64,000 nucleotides of DNA from Paralichthys olivaceus (taxonomy: Eukaryota > Chordata > Actinopteri > Pleuronectiformes > Paralichthyidae): the NCBI RefSeq assembly GCF_024713975.1, contig NC_091099.1, forward strand, positions 10,704,001 to 10,768,000, in the 5' to 3' direction. This document shows, in pieces, positions 27,679-39,109 of this stretch; within the stretch, counting starts at the first letter, position 1, and each line of letters starts with the position of its first letter. The translations under genes and the position numbers were made by a program. The notes beneath the pieces are model-generated. The model searched no databases, was not told the DNA's origin, and saw only the letters and a program-made list of their open reading frames with translations.

Positions 27679-28262
27679 AACAATTTTTTTATTACACTTT
27701 CCTCAGCACAGTGACAAAGTGTTTGACAAAAAAAACACGCAATAAAATAACAATAAAATAGTTTAAAAAAGAAAACAAGTTAAAGTATTTGAATTTCACA
27801 CAGAGATTAGTTATATTATATAATATCATATTAGTTACAAACAAAAGTGAAGTGAAAATCTCTCTCTCTCTAAATACACACACACACACATATGTATATG
27901 CACTGCTCAAGTACAGTAAAGATACCTCAAAACTAAAGTATCTCACATTCCATCATTTATTTGAATTTTCACAATTTAGTTTGACCTTATTATTTCTCCA
28001 TTATTGTTCATAAATCGTGTTTGGTGTGTGTGAGAGACAGAAAAGACAGCAAGCAAACAAGTCATGATACCTTATGAAAATAAGTTGTTGCAACTCTTTG
28101 TGATCATGTTAGCAACTGAAATGACAGAAATGGAAAGAAATACGGATATTCTTTTTTATAACACTTTTCTTAACAAAGTTACAAAGCGTTTGACAAAAAG
28201 GAAACACAACAATAAAATTAACCAAAAAACCAACGAAAAATGAATTCACACAGAGATTATAA
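27679..28262. repeat. Imperfect direct duplication, two copies about 470 bp apart
   Basis: Copy 1 (27679-27812) and copy 2 (28149-28262) share, in order and orientation, a T-run plus ATWACACTTT, ACAAAG(T/C)GTTTGACAAAAA, ACAATAAAAT and TTCACACAGAGATTA. They lie between the banp promoter and the 3' end of the titin-like gene. They could be a local tandem duplication or two insertions of one dispersed element. Confidence 0.7.
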
Positions 28263-28294
28263 TAGGGATTTAAAATCAGTACAGAAATAGCATG

Positions 28295-28300
28295 TTTAAT
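28295..28300 (-). terminator. Possible poly(A) signal (ATTAAA) of the titin-like gene
   Basis: The first poly(A)-signal-like hexamer on the minus strand downstream of the stop codon at 28604-28606, giving a 3' UTR of about 0.3 kb. A canonical AATAAA on the same strand is further away at 27956-27961. Confidence 0.3.
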
Positions 28301-28603
28301 CTCAGCAGGTAGAGTATTTTTTGCTCTTGTTTGCAGCAGAAACAAAAAGGTATTCATTGCATCTTTTTTCTATGAATACAATTCAGCAAAGTCAATAATT
28401 CATACAAACATTAAAATATATATATTTTTACCTACAAAACAGCAGTTTATGGTAATGTATTAATTCAAAGAGCATTTTCTAAATGAAAAAATAAATATAT
28501 ATTGGGGATAGAACAAAAATGAATGTTTTGTAAGTGAGATATAGATTATGATCTTGAAGTAGAGATCTGGAGATGGCTACCTCAGCCCCAGGATAGAGAC
28601 AAG

Positions 28604-31600
28604 CTAAGCTCCTGGATTTGTCTCCCAATCTGTTGTATCTGAAACAAACAAACATAAAACAGAATTACACTTCATACAGTAAGTAGAATAATGTTTAAAG
28701 ATATAGTGCTTACTGCATACATCTTCATATTTTATATCTTACTGTAATTAGACAATATAATCCTATCTTAAATCATAAATCTTTTCATTTCCAATACAAA
28801 CCACAATTGTTATAATATGTGTTTATTATTCCTAGATTGTACCTGTCATTTTCGTTCCCTCCTTGGTCTCAGCTGGGACACCAATCCCATACTCATTTTC
28901 CCCAGTGATTCTGAAGAAGTAGATTCCTCCCTCCTCTAGGTCAGACACCTTATAGGACAGTCGACAGCATTTGTCAGTGAGTCTTGTCCACCCTTGTCTA
29001 CTGATGTCCCGCATGTCCACATAGTAGTTCTTGACAGGAGCTCCTCCCTCATTCTCAGGGATGTCCCAGGTAACAGTGGCAGAGGTTTTGGTCACATCCT
29101 TGACTATTATATGAGTTGGTGGACCAGGGGAATCTAAAACCCTCACACTCAGGGCTAAAGAGGCAGATCCAGCCGCATTTTGCAGTTTGACTATGTACTT
29201 GCCAGAATCGTCACGTGTTGCTTGTTCCACTGTGACAGAGGTGAGGCCATTGGTGGTGTGTATGAGTCCCCTGACTCTGAGATCGACATCTGCTTTGTCC
29301 CATAACACACTGGGAACAGGTTTGCCTGTGAAAGGCACAGTCAAAGTGAAGGAGCTGCCATCTCTAACAAGTAGGGTCTTCCTCATCTCGTTGCTAATGT
29401 CAAACCTTGGCTCTTCCTCTCTCTCAACAGCTATTTGAGGCTCTGTTTCAGGACTTGGCTCACTGATGCCAATCTTATTCATGGATCTGACAATAAAAAT
29501 ATATTCTGTCCCTGATGTGAGTCCAGTTATTGTAAACTCTGTTTTATCTGTGTTAGGAACACCAACAGTCCAGTCTTCTTCTGTTGATTTTCTGAACTCA
29601 ACTTTATACCCTGTAACTGCTGCTCCACCATCAAACAAAGGCTTGTTCCATGACAGACTGATCGAGGACCTGGATGAATCAACTATGATGGGCTTTGCTG
29701 GAGGTGAAGGTAGAAACTTTGGATCCTCTGCCACGGTTAGTGGGCACGGGACACTGGGTTCACTTATCCCTCCAGCATTCTCAGCAAAGACTCTGAATTC
29801 ATACTCACATCCCTCATGCAGACCAGAGGCTTTGACTCGTAAGTCATAGACTGGTTTTTTGTTGACTCTTACCCAGCGAACACCCTGCTTCTCTCTCCTC
29901 TCAATGATGTAACCACTGATGCGGCTACCACCATCAGAGTTTGGTCTCTTCCAGCAGATGGTCATAGCCTCAATAGTTGCACTTGTAACCTCAACATCCA
30001 TTGGGGCAGATGGGACGTTAAAGGGATCCACAGCCTTGATGGGCTCACTTTCCAAAGTCTCACCCTCCCCATATTTATTCACTGCCCTCACTCGAAAAAG
30101 GTATTCATTTCCTTTGAGCAGCTTGGTTATCTTACAAGTTGTTGCCATCATGTCACCGTACACAAGAGTCCAGGCAACACGGCTGGTTTCACACTTCTCA
30201 ACAATGTAGTACATGATCTCAGCACCACCATTCTCATGAGGGGGTTCCCATGACAGGGTGCATTTCTCTGCTGAAAGTCCAGAAACCTCCAGAGGTCCAG
30301 CAGGTGGGCCTGGCCTGTCCAGGACCTTACAAGTGATAGCTTTAGATGTGGTACCACCTGTATTCTGTAGGGTCAAAGTATATTGTCCAGAGTCTTTCCT
30401 AACACTTTCTCGGATGAGAAGAGAGGTATGCGTCTTTGTTGCAGTCATCTCAATCCTTCCCTTCGTGCTAATATTTCTACCATTCTTCAACCAAAACACT
30501 GTAGGATTTGGGCGACCAGCGATTTCAGCATCTATTCTTAGGAGGTCTCCTGCTTTGACAATCACCACCTGTCTCAGTTTGTCATCCAAGATAATTTTGG
30601 GTGGTTCTACATCATGCTGTACAGTAACAGGTCCTGTGGTTTCTGAGGGTGCACTGAAGAGTTCAGCTGAATTCTTTGCAATCACACGGAAATCATATTG
30701 TTCACCCTCTGTGAGGCCAGTCACTTCCAAAGAGGTTTCCAGTAAATTAGTGAAATTGCACTTTAGCCAACAACTCTCTGGCAGCTCTTTACGCTCAACA
30801 ATGTAAGCAGTTATTTTCGCTCCACCGTCGTATTCTGGTTTATCCCATGAGAGGGAAACTGAGCTGTTGCTTATGTTGGTGACTGTGAGGTTCTGTGGGG
30901 GATCGCACTGGTCTCTTGCTGCAACAGGATCAGATGTCTTACTGCAGGGTCCAATACCTGCCATATTCTCAGCACAGACCCGAAACTCGTATATCAGGCC
31001 CTCCTCAACACTCGTTACCTTGAACTGTTTCTCACTCACCAGGCTTCTGTTTAACTTTGTCCACAGAATACTGCTTTGATCTTTGCATTCAATATGATAC
31101 CCCATGATAGGGCTGCCGCCATCACTATCTGGATTGTTCCAAGCAATGACCATTACAGACTTTGAGGCCTGCACAACATGGAGGTCAGTTGGTGGACCAG
31201 GGGGCTTGAAGGGATACTGGGCAACAACAGGTTCAGATTCAATAAACATGCTCTTGCCATAGCGATTCTCTGCAGCAACACAAAACTGATATTCAGTACC
31301 TTGTGTCAGACGGGCGATTTTGATTGATGTTCTTGCAACTGTAGCTGAAACAGTCTGCCATATTGTGCTGCCTGTATCTCTCTTCTTAACAACATAATTC
31401 GTGATTTCACATCCACCAGTATAACGTGGGGGCTGCCATGAAAAAGACACAAAGTCAGCACTCACCTCATCTACACTAAGGTCACTTGGTGGTCCAGGTC
31501 TTTCAAAGACATTAACCACAATTTCAGCAGACGTGTTTCCAACAGAATTGGACAGAGTCACTTCATACACACCCACATCTATTTTGGAGGCATCTTTGAT

Positions 31601-34600
31601 AATGATCTGAGATGATGTGTCAGATGTGTGTACATTTACCCTGCTCGTCTCTTTCAATGCATTGCCATCTTTTTTCCAGGATGCTGTTGGTGCTGGAACA
31701 CCCTTGAATGGAACATCAATCTTAAAATCATTGCCTGCCTTCACACTGAAAGTGTTGGACAGCAAATTAATAATGGGCCCAGCACTAGTATCCTTAACGG
31801 TAACAGGCGCCAACAAATACTTTGGTTCACTTTTTCCCTTTTCATTTAAAGCACTCACTCTAAAGAAGTATTCCTTTCCTTTTGTCAGCCCATTAATTGT
31901 CACTTCCAGTGCTTTACTCTCTGAACATATTGTCCATGTGTCATCTCCCTTTGCTTGCATTTCTACAGTATAACATGTAATTTTGCTTCCTCCATCATGG
32001 TCAGGTTTCTCCCAAGAGAGTGTCACATTATTGCAAGTGACATCACTGATAGTGATTTTACCTGGAGTCAGAGGAGCCTCAGATGTTTTAACAGCCTCAG
32101 TGGTTGCTACTGGTTGTCCAGTTCCAAATTCGTTCACAGCCAACACACGGAAATAATAAAAGAAACCTTCCTGGAGATTGTCGATCTTGTATGAGTTCCT
32201 GACACAATTGCTACAAACGCTTGTGAAGGCCTTTCTAGCTTCCTCACGCTTCTCTATGATGTAGTGTGAAATCTTTGATCCTCCATCAATGAGAGGTGCC
32301 TCCCAGGAGATGGACACAGAGTCTCTCTTTACATCTTTCACCTCTAGGTTTGTAGGGGCACTGGGAGAGTCCAAAACTCTAACGTTGATGAAAGCTGATT
32401 TAGAGCCACTGCAGTTTACAGCGGTCAACACATACTTTCCTGAGTCATTTCTGTTGACATTCTCAATCAATAGCACTGTGAAGGAGCTTGTAACCTCAAT
32501 TTGAGCACGCTCACTGAGAGATCCATCTTCCTTCGACCATTTAACCTCAGGCTCTGGCCTCCCTTTGATGGTGACATGGAGGCGTAAGGTGGAACAGGCT
32601 CGGATGTTCACAATCTTCCTCAAGGTGGTGTCCAGCTCAATGTCAGGTGCCTCCAGTTTTTCAGCTGCTTTCACTGACCCAGGTAGATCCACAGGCTCTC
32701 CAATTCCAGCAGCATTAATCGCTCGTATACGAAAATTATACTCTGCATTTTCTCTCAGTCTCTTCACTGTGTAGTTTGTTTCATCTACACCTGTGAATGT
32801 AATCCACTCATCCTCTCCTGTTTCTTTAATTTCAACTATAAATCCACTGATGACTGCACCACCATCATAGATGGGCTTTGACCAAGTCAGAGATACAGTA
32901 TTGCTGGAATAGTCTGTCACTTTAGGGTTGGTAGGGGGACCAGGTGGGTAAGTAGCTTCACAGACTTTTATATACTCACTTGGCTCACTGGGTGCACCCA
33001 CACCAGCTGCATTTTCTGCCGATACTCTGAATTGATAGTAATGTCCCTCAGTGAGCCCTGTGCAACGGAAACGGAAGTCGTTTAGCCTTCTCTTGTTGCA
33101 TTTAGTCCACCTGACACCTTCTTTGTCACATTTCTCCAAGATGTAGCCATCAATCTCTGAGCCTCCATCGCTCTCTGGCCTTTCCCATGTTAGCGCTACA
33201 GAGTCACCAGTCACTGCGCTCACTGTAGGAGTAGATGGTGCACTAGGGGTTTTAAATGGGTTTTGTGCAATGAAGGGGTCTGATTCCAAAAATTCACCAA
33301 CACCAAATTTATTCACTGCAGCAATTCTGAATATGTATTCTTTTCCAGGCACCAGTTTTGTTACTTTGTAACTGACAGCTTCAACATGAGCATCAACCCC
33401 TGTCCATGTAACACGACTGGTCTCCCTCTTTTCAATGATGTAGTGGGAAACACAGGCACCGCCATCATTTAAAGGGAGGTTCCAGTGAAGATTACACTTA
33501 TCTGCACTGATAACTTTCACTCTCAAAGATCCATCAGGAGGACCAGGTCTGTCCAGGACCTTCACATTAATTGGCAGTGACGTAGTTCCACCAATGTTAA
33601 TAAGGCTCAGTAAAAACTGGCCCCCATCCCCTCGTGTACAGTCCCTGACAGTAAGAGTTGTGTGAGTGAGGGTGTTTTTGACCTCCATTCTCGGTGTAAC
33701 TTTGTCAATTTCTTTTCTGTCTTTGAGCCACAGTACCTCAGGAAGGGGCTTCCCAAAGTAATCAGCCTCAATAATGAACGTCTCACCCGCCTGAATGACG
33801 GTAGTACTCTTGAACTTAGGATCAATATATGCTGTGGGTGCTTCAATAACATCCTGAGCGATGATGGTTACAACTTCTGAAGGTGGGCTCCAAACACCGG
33901 CTCCATTCTTGGCAGTTACTCTGAACTCATAACTTTGGCCTCCTGTCAGACCTGTAACTGTGAACTGATTCTCATTAACATTAGTGAAGTTTGCCTTCAT
34001 CCATCTGCCATCTGGGAGGTCCTTCTTTTCAACAACATAGCCTGTGATGGTGCTTCCACCATCGTACTTGGGTTTTTCCCACTGAAGTGTGACGTTCTCT
34101 CTCGTAATGACAACAGCGTCAGGCTTTCCAGGTGGATCACAGGGGTCTCTCGCCACATAACATTCAGATATCTTGCTCGATGAGCTGAGTCCAGCAATGT
34201 TCTCAGCAAAGACCCTGAATTCATACTCAATGCCCTCTTCCAGGCCGCTTGTTTTGAAGCGAGCATCGGTTATAACAAACTTGTTCAGCTTGGTCCATAA
34301 AATGCTGTTCTTCTCTTTGCGTTCAAGGTGATAGCCGATGATGGGGCTGCCTCCATCTTTGTTTGGGGGCTGCCATTCAACAACCATGCTGTACTTTGTC
34401 ACGGTGGACACAAAGGGAGTCCCAGGAGCATTGGGCACACTAAATGGATATTGTGCAATTACAATAGGAGAGGTGATTGCCGTACTCTTTCCGTACCTAT
34501 TTTCTGCAAACACTCTAAATTGGTATTCACTTCCTGTCTTCAGCTTGGTGACTTTGATTGTAGTTCTTACTGTGGTCGCTGACACGGTCTGCCACTCTGT

Positions 34601-35657
34601 ACTTGTAGTTCCACGTTTCTCCACTATGTAGTTGTCTAGCTGACATCCTCCTGTGTATTCAGGTGGCTCCCATGAGATGGTAGCGTAGTCAGAACTGACT
34701 TCATCAATCCTCACAGGACCTCTGGGCGGATCCGGCTTTTCAAGAACAACCACACTGATTTCTCCTGTGAATTCTCCAGCGCTGTTGCTCGCTGTGACTA
34801 AGTATTGACCAGAGTGCTCCCTGGCAGCATGTCTGATATGAAGAACTGCTAATGAGGGTGTAGCTGAAACCTGGAGCCTCGATGTCTCTTTAACTGCAAC
34901 ACCATTTCTTTTCCATTCAATCTTGGGTGCTGGTTGACCAAACACTGGGATTTCTACTTTCATATCTTCACCATCCTTGACAGTGAATGTGCTAAAAGTT
35001 ATCTGGAGTGATGGCTTAATAGCATTTTCCTTCTCTGTCACAGGACCAGATGGGACCTGAGGGTTGGGTTCTCTGTTCCTTTCAGACGTGTCAGACGAAC
35101 CTGGTATGAAGATCAGATAAGCGGTAAATAATTGTTTTTAATAATATATATGAGTATTGTTAAGTCAAATTAATCTATATAAATGTTTAAATTATTTACA
35201 TTGTGACAATCTGTTATTTGAATCTATACCAAAATGTGAATATATAGTTTTATTTGTTATTAACATAAAATAATTGTTTATACTGAAAAATCAAAAACTG
35301 TATAAGTAGAAATAACAAGGGACAAAAAATGTATTCTAGACACTTGGTAACAATTAGGCAACACAATAATCCAACATTTTAGCATGTTTTGATTTCAACT
35401 CAAAGCAAAGCATTGATATATACAAGGCTACAAAGTGAGAGGAGGATTGTGTGACATACCTTGGACAATGAGTGAGGAGGGTGACTGGGAAGCTCCTGCT
35501 GCGTGCTCTGCATTAGTGTCTGGTGTCATATTTATATTTAGAGTGTGAGCTTTATCCTCGCTTTTCTTTCCCGTCTACAAAAAAGAAAGGAACAAAGCTA
35601 TCAGAAAGAAGAAGAAAAAAGGGAAAGAGATGCATGCATACATAAACAGGGCGATAT

Positions 35658-35694
<37 letters not shown>

Positions 35695-36083
35695 ATTGTT
35701 TCTATTTGGTTGTTTGTAGTTTATGACCACGTTATAAAAATTTGCTCTACATATTTCATTTTACTGACATTTTGACAGATCTGACATTGATGTTTTAGAC
35801 AGACGATGTGGGCTGTGTTACTCTGGTGAGTGTGATGTGTTGTAACAGAAACTTTTGATGGTGTTAAAAATAACTACAGGCATGACGGAGTAGGCGGCCA
35901 GCTGCTCAGATAAAACTACAACTTTCAAAGCTCTAATAAGTTTCAAACTACTAAGAAACATTGAAAAATCACCAAAGAAAACATCATTCAGAGGGGCCCT
36001 CGGCTCTTTCTGTACTATTCCAACAAGCTATTTCCTACAAGCAACACAACTGTACCACTTACTTGATTGTTGTTTGATTCCAT
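28604..36083 (-). CDS. Stand-alone titin A-band-like protein (mini-titin), complete
   Basis: Four coding exons join with matching phases: 36083-36063 (MESNNNQ), 35574-35460, 35100-28843 (6,258 nt uninterrupted) and 28638-28604 (ends NPGA, stop TAG). The predicted protein has about 2,142 residues. A hydrophilic leader of about 75 residues shows no known domain. Then come 21 domains: Ig-F-F-F-Ig-F-F-F-Ig-F-F-Ig-F-F-F-Ig-F-F-F-Ig-F (6 Ig, 15 FN3). Ig signatures include DSGKY/DSGQY; FN3 signatures include YEFRVFAEN and DGGSPI. Domains 1-2 recur as 12-13, and 9-10 as 20-21, about 1,079 residues apart, which is the 11-domain super-repeat of titin's C-zone. No kinase, PEVK, Z-disc or M-line part is present. 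The start has a strong Kozak context (A at -3, G at +4). By family analogy it should bind thick-filament myosin and MyBP-C; that role is inferred. It could instead be annotated simply as 'titin-like'. Confidence 0.9.
35101..35459 (-). other. Titin-like gene intron 2
   Basis: Phase-1 intron with donor CCAAG|GTATGT and acceptor cttcataccag|GTTCG. AT-rich; nothing else seen. Confidence 0.8.
35662..35694. repeat. Poly-C homopolymer of 33 bases (poly-G in the titin-like transcript)
   Basis: An uninterrupted run of 33 C on the plus strand inside intron 1 of the titin-like gene, starting about 88 bases from the exon-2 acceptor. Homopolymer length may be affected by sequencing or assembly error. Confidence 0.9.
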
Positions 36084-36099
36084 CCTTTCTCTCACTTGT

Positions 36100-36280
36100 C
36101 CGTAATAATGTATGAGAAATGTGACGTGATGTAAAATCCAGCTGCTTCAGTTTAAATGCATCAACTGTGGTGAGCCGAGAAAATCTGTGGCAGACGTGCA
36201 CAGCTCTGCCTGTTACTCTCTGCTTTATCTGCAAAGGCATGCAGGGGCTAAAATAACCATGATGCCTGATTGGCCAACTG
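36100..36280 (-). promoter_or_regulatory. Likely promoter/5' UTR of the titin-like gene
   Basis: Immediately upstream of the strong-Kozak ATG. Reading the minus strand, a CCAAT box (complement of ATTGG at 36269-36273) and a CAGCTG E-box (36139-36144), the type bound by myogenic bHLH factors, are visible. No TATA box was found. The transcription start is unknown; a muscle promoter is only inferred from the product. Confidence 0.4.
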
Positions 36281-36283
36281 CTC

Positions 36284-37237
36284 ATGCTTTTAAAGTTAGC
36301 CTGTGACAGTCAGCCCAGGAAAAACTGGAAAGTGGCTTAACAGTTAAATATTGCTCACATGGCATTTACCATATGACTTTACACTTTAGATACTTTGTAA
36401 ATACATTTGTGTTTAATTGGGGGTGGGTGTGTTATATGCGCAGACAATAAGCAAATTATCATCCATTACAATAATAGCAATGGGTCAAAGCTACAGAAGA
36501 ATCAACATGTAGACTACTCTTATAAATATTCAAGCTTTTAATCTGCTGCCTTATAAAACTTTGGAAGGAGTGAGTTGGCAATAACAAACAATATTTTACT
36601 GGAAGCCAGATATCAAATAGATATCCTGGGCACTTGAACTTCCTTTGCAGTACACGCTTCAGGACACAGGGGGGAGACAATCCAATATGAATAAGGCAAT
36701 GTAGAAAACAGGAGATAAGAGTTCCTATATCCTTATAGTATAAACAGTAACAAGCAGTTCAGAAAGTGAGGACACGATGGGGGAAATAAAAAGACTGGAT
36801 GAGGGGAAGAGAAGTGAAGAATATACTGGGGGGGAAAGTAAGTCAACAGGTGCACCAACTCAGAAAAACATGGCTTATTGAGGTTGGCAGTAATGCAACC
36901 ACTGGAATAACTGCTACAACAGAGGAGGAAGAAGAAGGAACTGTACTATGGGTATTTGCAAATATCCGCAGATATTCACTGCTATGGGCAGTGAGAAAGC
37001 AGATATATTGGCAAAATTATTGTTAATCGACATTACACGTACCATTAAGCAAAGCAGAAATAATCATACAGGCAAGAACACTGACATTTAAATGACAACG
37101 GGAGACATTTGTACAGAATTCAAAAGTGGGCAATTCTAAGTAGGAACTGGTGAGAGGAGCAGAGGAGAGAAAGTCATTACCCATCACAGTATTAAATGAT
37201 AATCATGAAATAGGCAAACACCCAACACTCCCGTTCA
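36284..37237. other. Intergenic spacer between two divergent genes
   Basis: Separates the titin-like gene (minus) from gdpgp1 (plus). AT-rich with no ORF of recognisable family; nothing else identified. Confidence 0.6.
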
Positions 37238-37332
37238 GAGGGTGGCGGTAATGCGCCTATAAGCTGGTTTGCCAACCCGTAAAAACACAAGAAGAAGAGA
37301 AAGCAACAGCAGCAGCAGCAGAAGAAGAAGGC
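37238..37332 (+). repeat. Repeat-derived segment in the gdpgp1 5' UTR/promoter, with CAG and GAAGAA tracts
   Basis: GGTGGCGGTAATGCGCCTAT, GCTGGTTTGCCAACC and then AAGAAGAAG/CAGCAGCAG/GAAGAAGAAG. The first two blocks resemble a motif I remember recurring in fish 5' UTRs just upstream of GAAGAA tracts, probably the end of a retroelement. It lies about 0.1-0.2 kb upstream of the first in-frame ATG of gdpgp1. Confidence 0.45.
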
Positions 37333-37427
37333 GAACCGGTGCTAGGAAGTAGCTTGTGACCTGTGTCCTCTTCATGTTGTTGTAGCTTTTTAAAACAAGG
37401 TATTTAACTCCCGTCTGTTTCAAGACG

Positions 37428-38997
37428 ATGACAAAACCTAAAGGTGAGTTCACAGTTAAATGAGCTCGTGTTTGTGTCATGGCGTCTTCCGCGTCACAGT
37501 AGAAATGTTAACACGTGTCTCTGATTTTCATTGATTCATTCATGGATCATATTTTCTTGATGTTGTTTATTTTTTTTACAGCTTATTAAATGTTTGCTCC
37601 ACGTGTGAGCATTAAAATGTGTTGTTCTTCAACTTGTTACCTTTCTGACAAATCCATTTGAGGCCTGTACTGTGTACTTAGTTTTTATAAGACTTCTGAT
37701 ATTCTTTTCTTTTCTTCATTCTGTACCAGTGTTTGAGGTCTATGACATCCATACAATGGAGATCTGAGTAAAATAACATGTGGTGTATTACTGTATAACT
37801 GATTTTAGAGCTGCCACTTTGTAAATTAATCAATTAGTGATTAACTGAAAAGTTTAACTAACTATTCAGATTGTTTCCACCTTCTCAAAGACCTTCAAGT
37901 CTTATTCCTGTGTCTCATCAGCAGATCCAACCATGTCGCTCCAGTTTGTTTACACCGACCAGGACTTTGTTACAGATGTGCATCGAAGCAGTGAAAAGAG
38001 TCCGTCAGCCAAGTTTGACGCTGTCATCCAAGCCGGCTGGAGCGACAGGATGGAGAGGGGACTTTTTCGCTACAATCTGGGTGATTTACAAACACGCATT
38101 ATGCCGGGGTCACACAGCTACGTGGCACAGTTGAATATTCAAAGAGGTACAGAGAAAAGAAAGCCTCAGGAGATACTGAGCATTAAGCAGGAGTTTAACG
38201 CCAAACAGTTTCATTTTAACAAAATAAATCCAGAGGAAATTATATTTGAGATGATAAAGAACACAGAGGCAGGCTCAGCTTTGCACCAGCAGAGCAGGAT
38301 GGTCGTGATGGTCAACGTCAGTCCACTGGAGTTTGGGCATTGTCTCTTTGTTCCAGATCCATCGCGCTGTTTACCGCAGGTTCTGACGAGATTTGCCATC
38401 CAGGGCGGTATCGAATCTGTGCTCCTGAGCGCCGACACTGGCTTTCGCATGGGTTTCAACAGTCTGGGAGCATTTGCGTCAGTCAACCATTTACACCTAC
38501 ATGGCTATTACATGGACCATGAGCTGAAGATAGAATCAATGCTGCTCAGGCCATTGGTTCCTGACAAGGGTTTTTATCGCTTGTTGGACTTTCCAGCAGG
38601 TTTTGTGTTTTATGCTGAAACAGAGGAGGTGGAGAAAGTTGCCAGAGCCATTTGTGAAGTGACGGATTTCTTGGTTGATGGAAATGTCGCTCACAACTTA
38701 TTCTTGACCAGAGGATGTCCTCCCTGTGAACGGATACAGGACGAAACAAATGTCTGTCTGAGAAAAGGTGTTCGTATCTGTGTGTGGCCCAGAATGCTCT
38801 GCTTCGGTGCCAAAGAAGATTCTGCGTTCAATGTTGCTCTGTGTGAGCTGGCTGGACATTTACCGTTCAAGAACAAGAAGGACTATGAGCTCAGCACTGA
38901 AAAAGATGTGATGGACATCATTGAGCGGTATCTTCTGCCTGACGGGGAGTTTCACAGCTTGGAACAGCAGCTTATTCGTCTTTTAATGGATTCTTAA
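37428..38997 (+). CDS. gdpgp1: GDP-D-glucose phosphorylase 1
   Basis: The main coding exon is 37933-38997 (354 codons from MSLQFVYTDQ). It matches vertebrate GDPGP1 throughout: LFRYNLGDLQT, VAQLNIQRG, FHFNKI, VVMVNVSPLEFGHCLFVP, the HIT-like active-site block HLHLHGYY (His at 186, 188 and 190), HNLFLTRG and FNVALCELAGHLP. An upstream exon ends at 37443 with donor AAAG|GTGAGT. Its ATG at 37428-37430 splices in frame through MTKPKDPT (or with one extra Ala, since the acceptor is cagcag) into the internal ATG, so the protein may have 362-363 residues. The enzyme, a cytosolic HIT-superfamily member, phosphorolyses GDP-D-glucose to glucose-1-phosphate and GDP, clearing a misformed sugar nucleotide. 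Identity is firm; the start is less so. Confidence 0.95.
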
Positions 38998-39095
38998 TGA
39001 ATGGAGGACTTGATCAACCTTGTGCTTGAGCAACAAATCAGATGAAATCGATCCTTCATACATTTGTGTTATTGTTCCAGGTTTTTGATGACACA

Positions 39096-39101
39096 AATAA
39101 A
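39096..39101 (+). terminator. Poly(A) signal AATAAA of gdpgp1
   Basis: First canonical hexamer after the stop codon, about 100 bases downstream, giving a short 3' UTR. Confidence 0.65.
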
Positions 39102-39109
39102 ATTTAACA

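Noticed and set aside
28832..28843. Stop codon of the large ORF (TAG just after GTKMTGTI) as the real gene end
   Set aside because: It lies 11 bases past a GT donor (ATGACAG|GTACAA) with an in-phase acceptor and stop exon at 28,638-28,604, so splicing is more likely; read-through would change only the last residues.
28843..35041. Many open frames on the plus strand opposite the titin-like exon
   Set aside because: They are antisense shadows of the Ig/FN3 coding sequence with no family features of their own.
35039..35041. GTG at the beginning of the large titin-like ORF as a start
   Set aside because: The frame is open upstream to a clear acceptor at 35,101 and connects in phase to two exons with a strong ATG.
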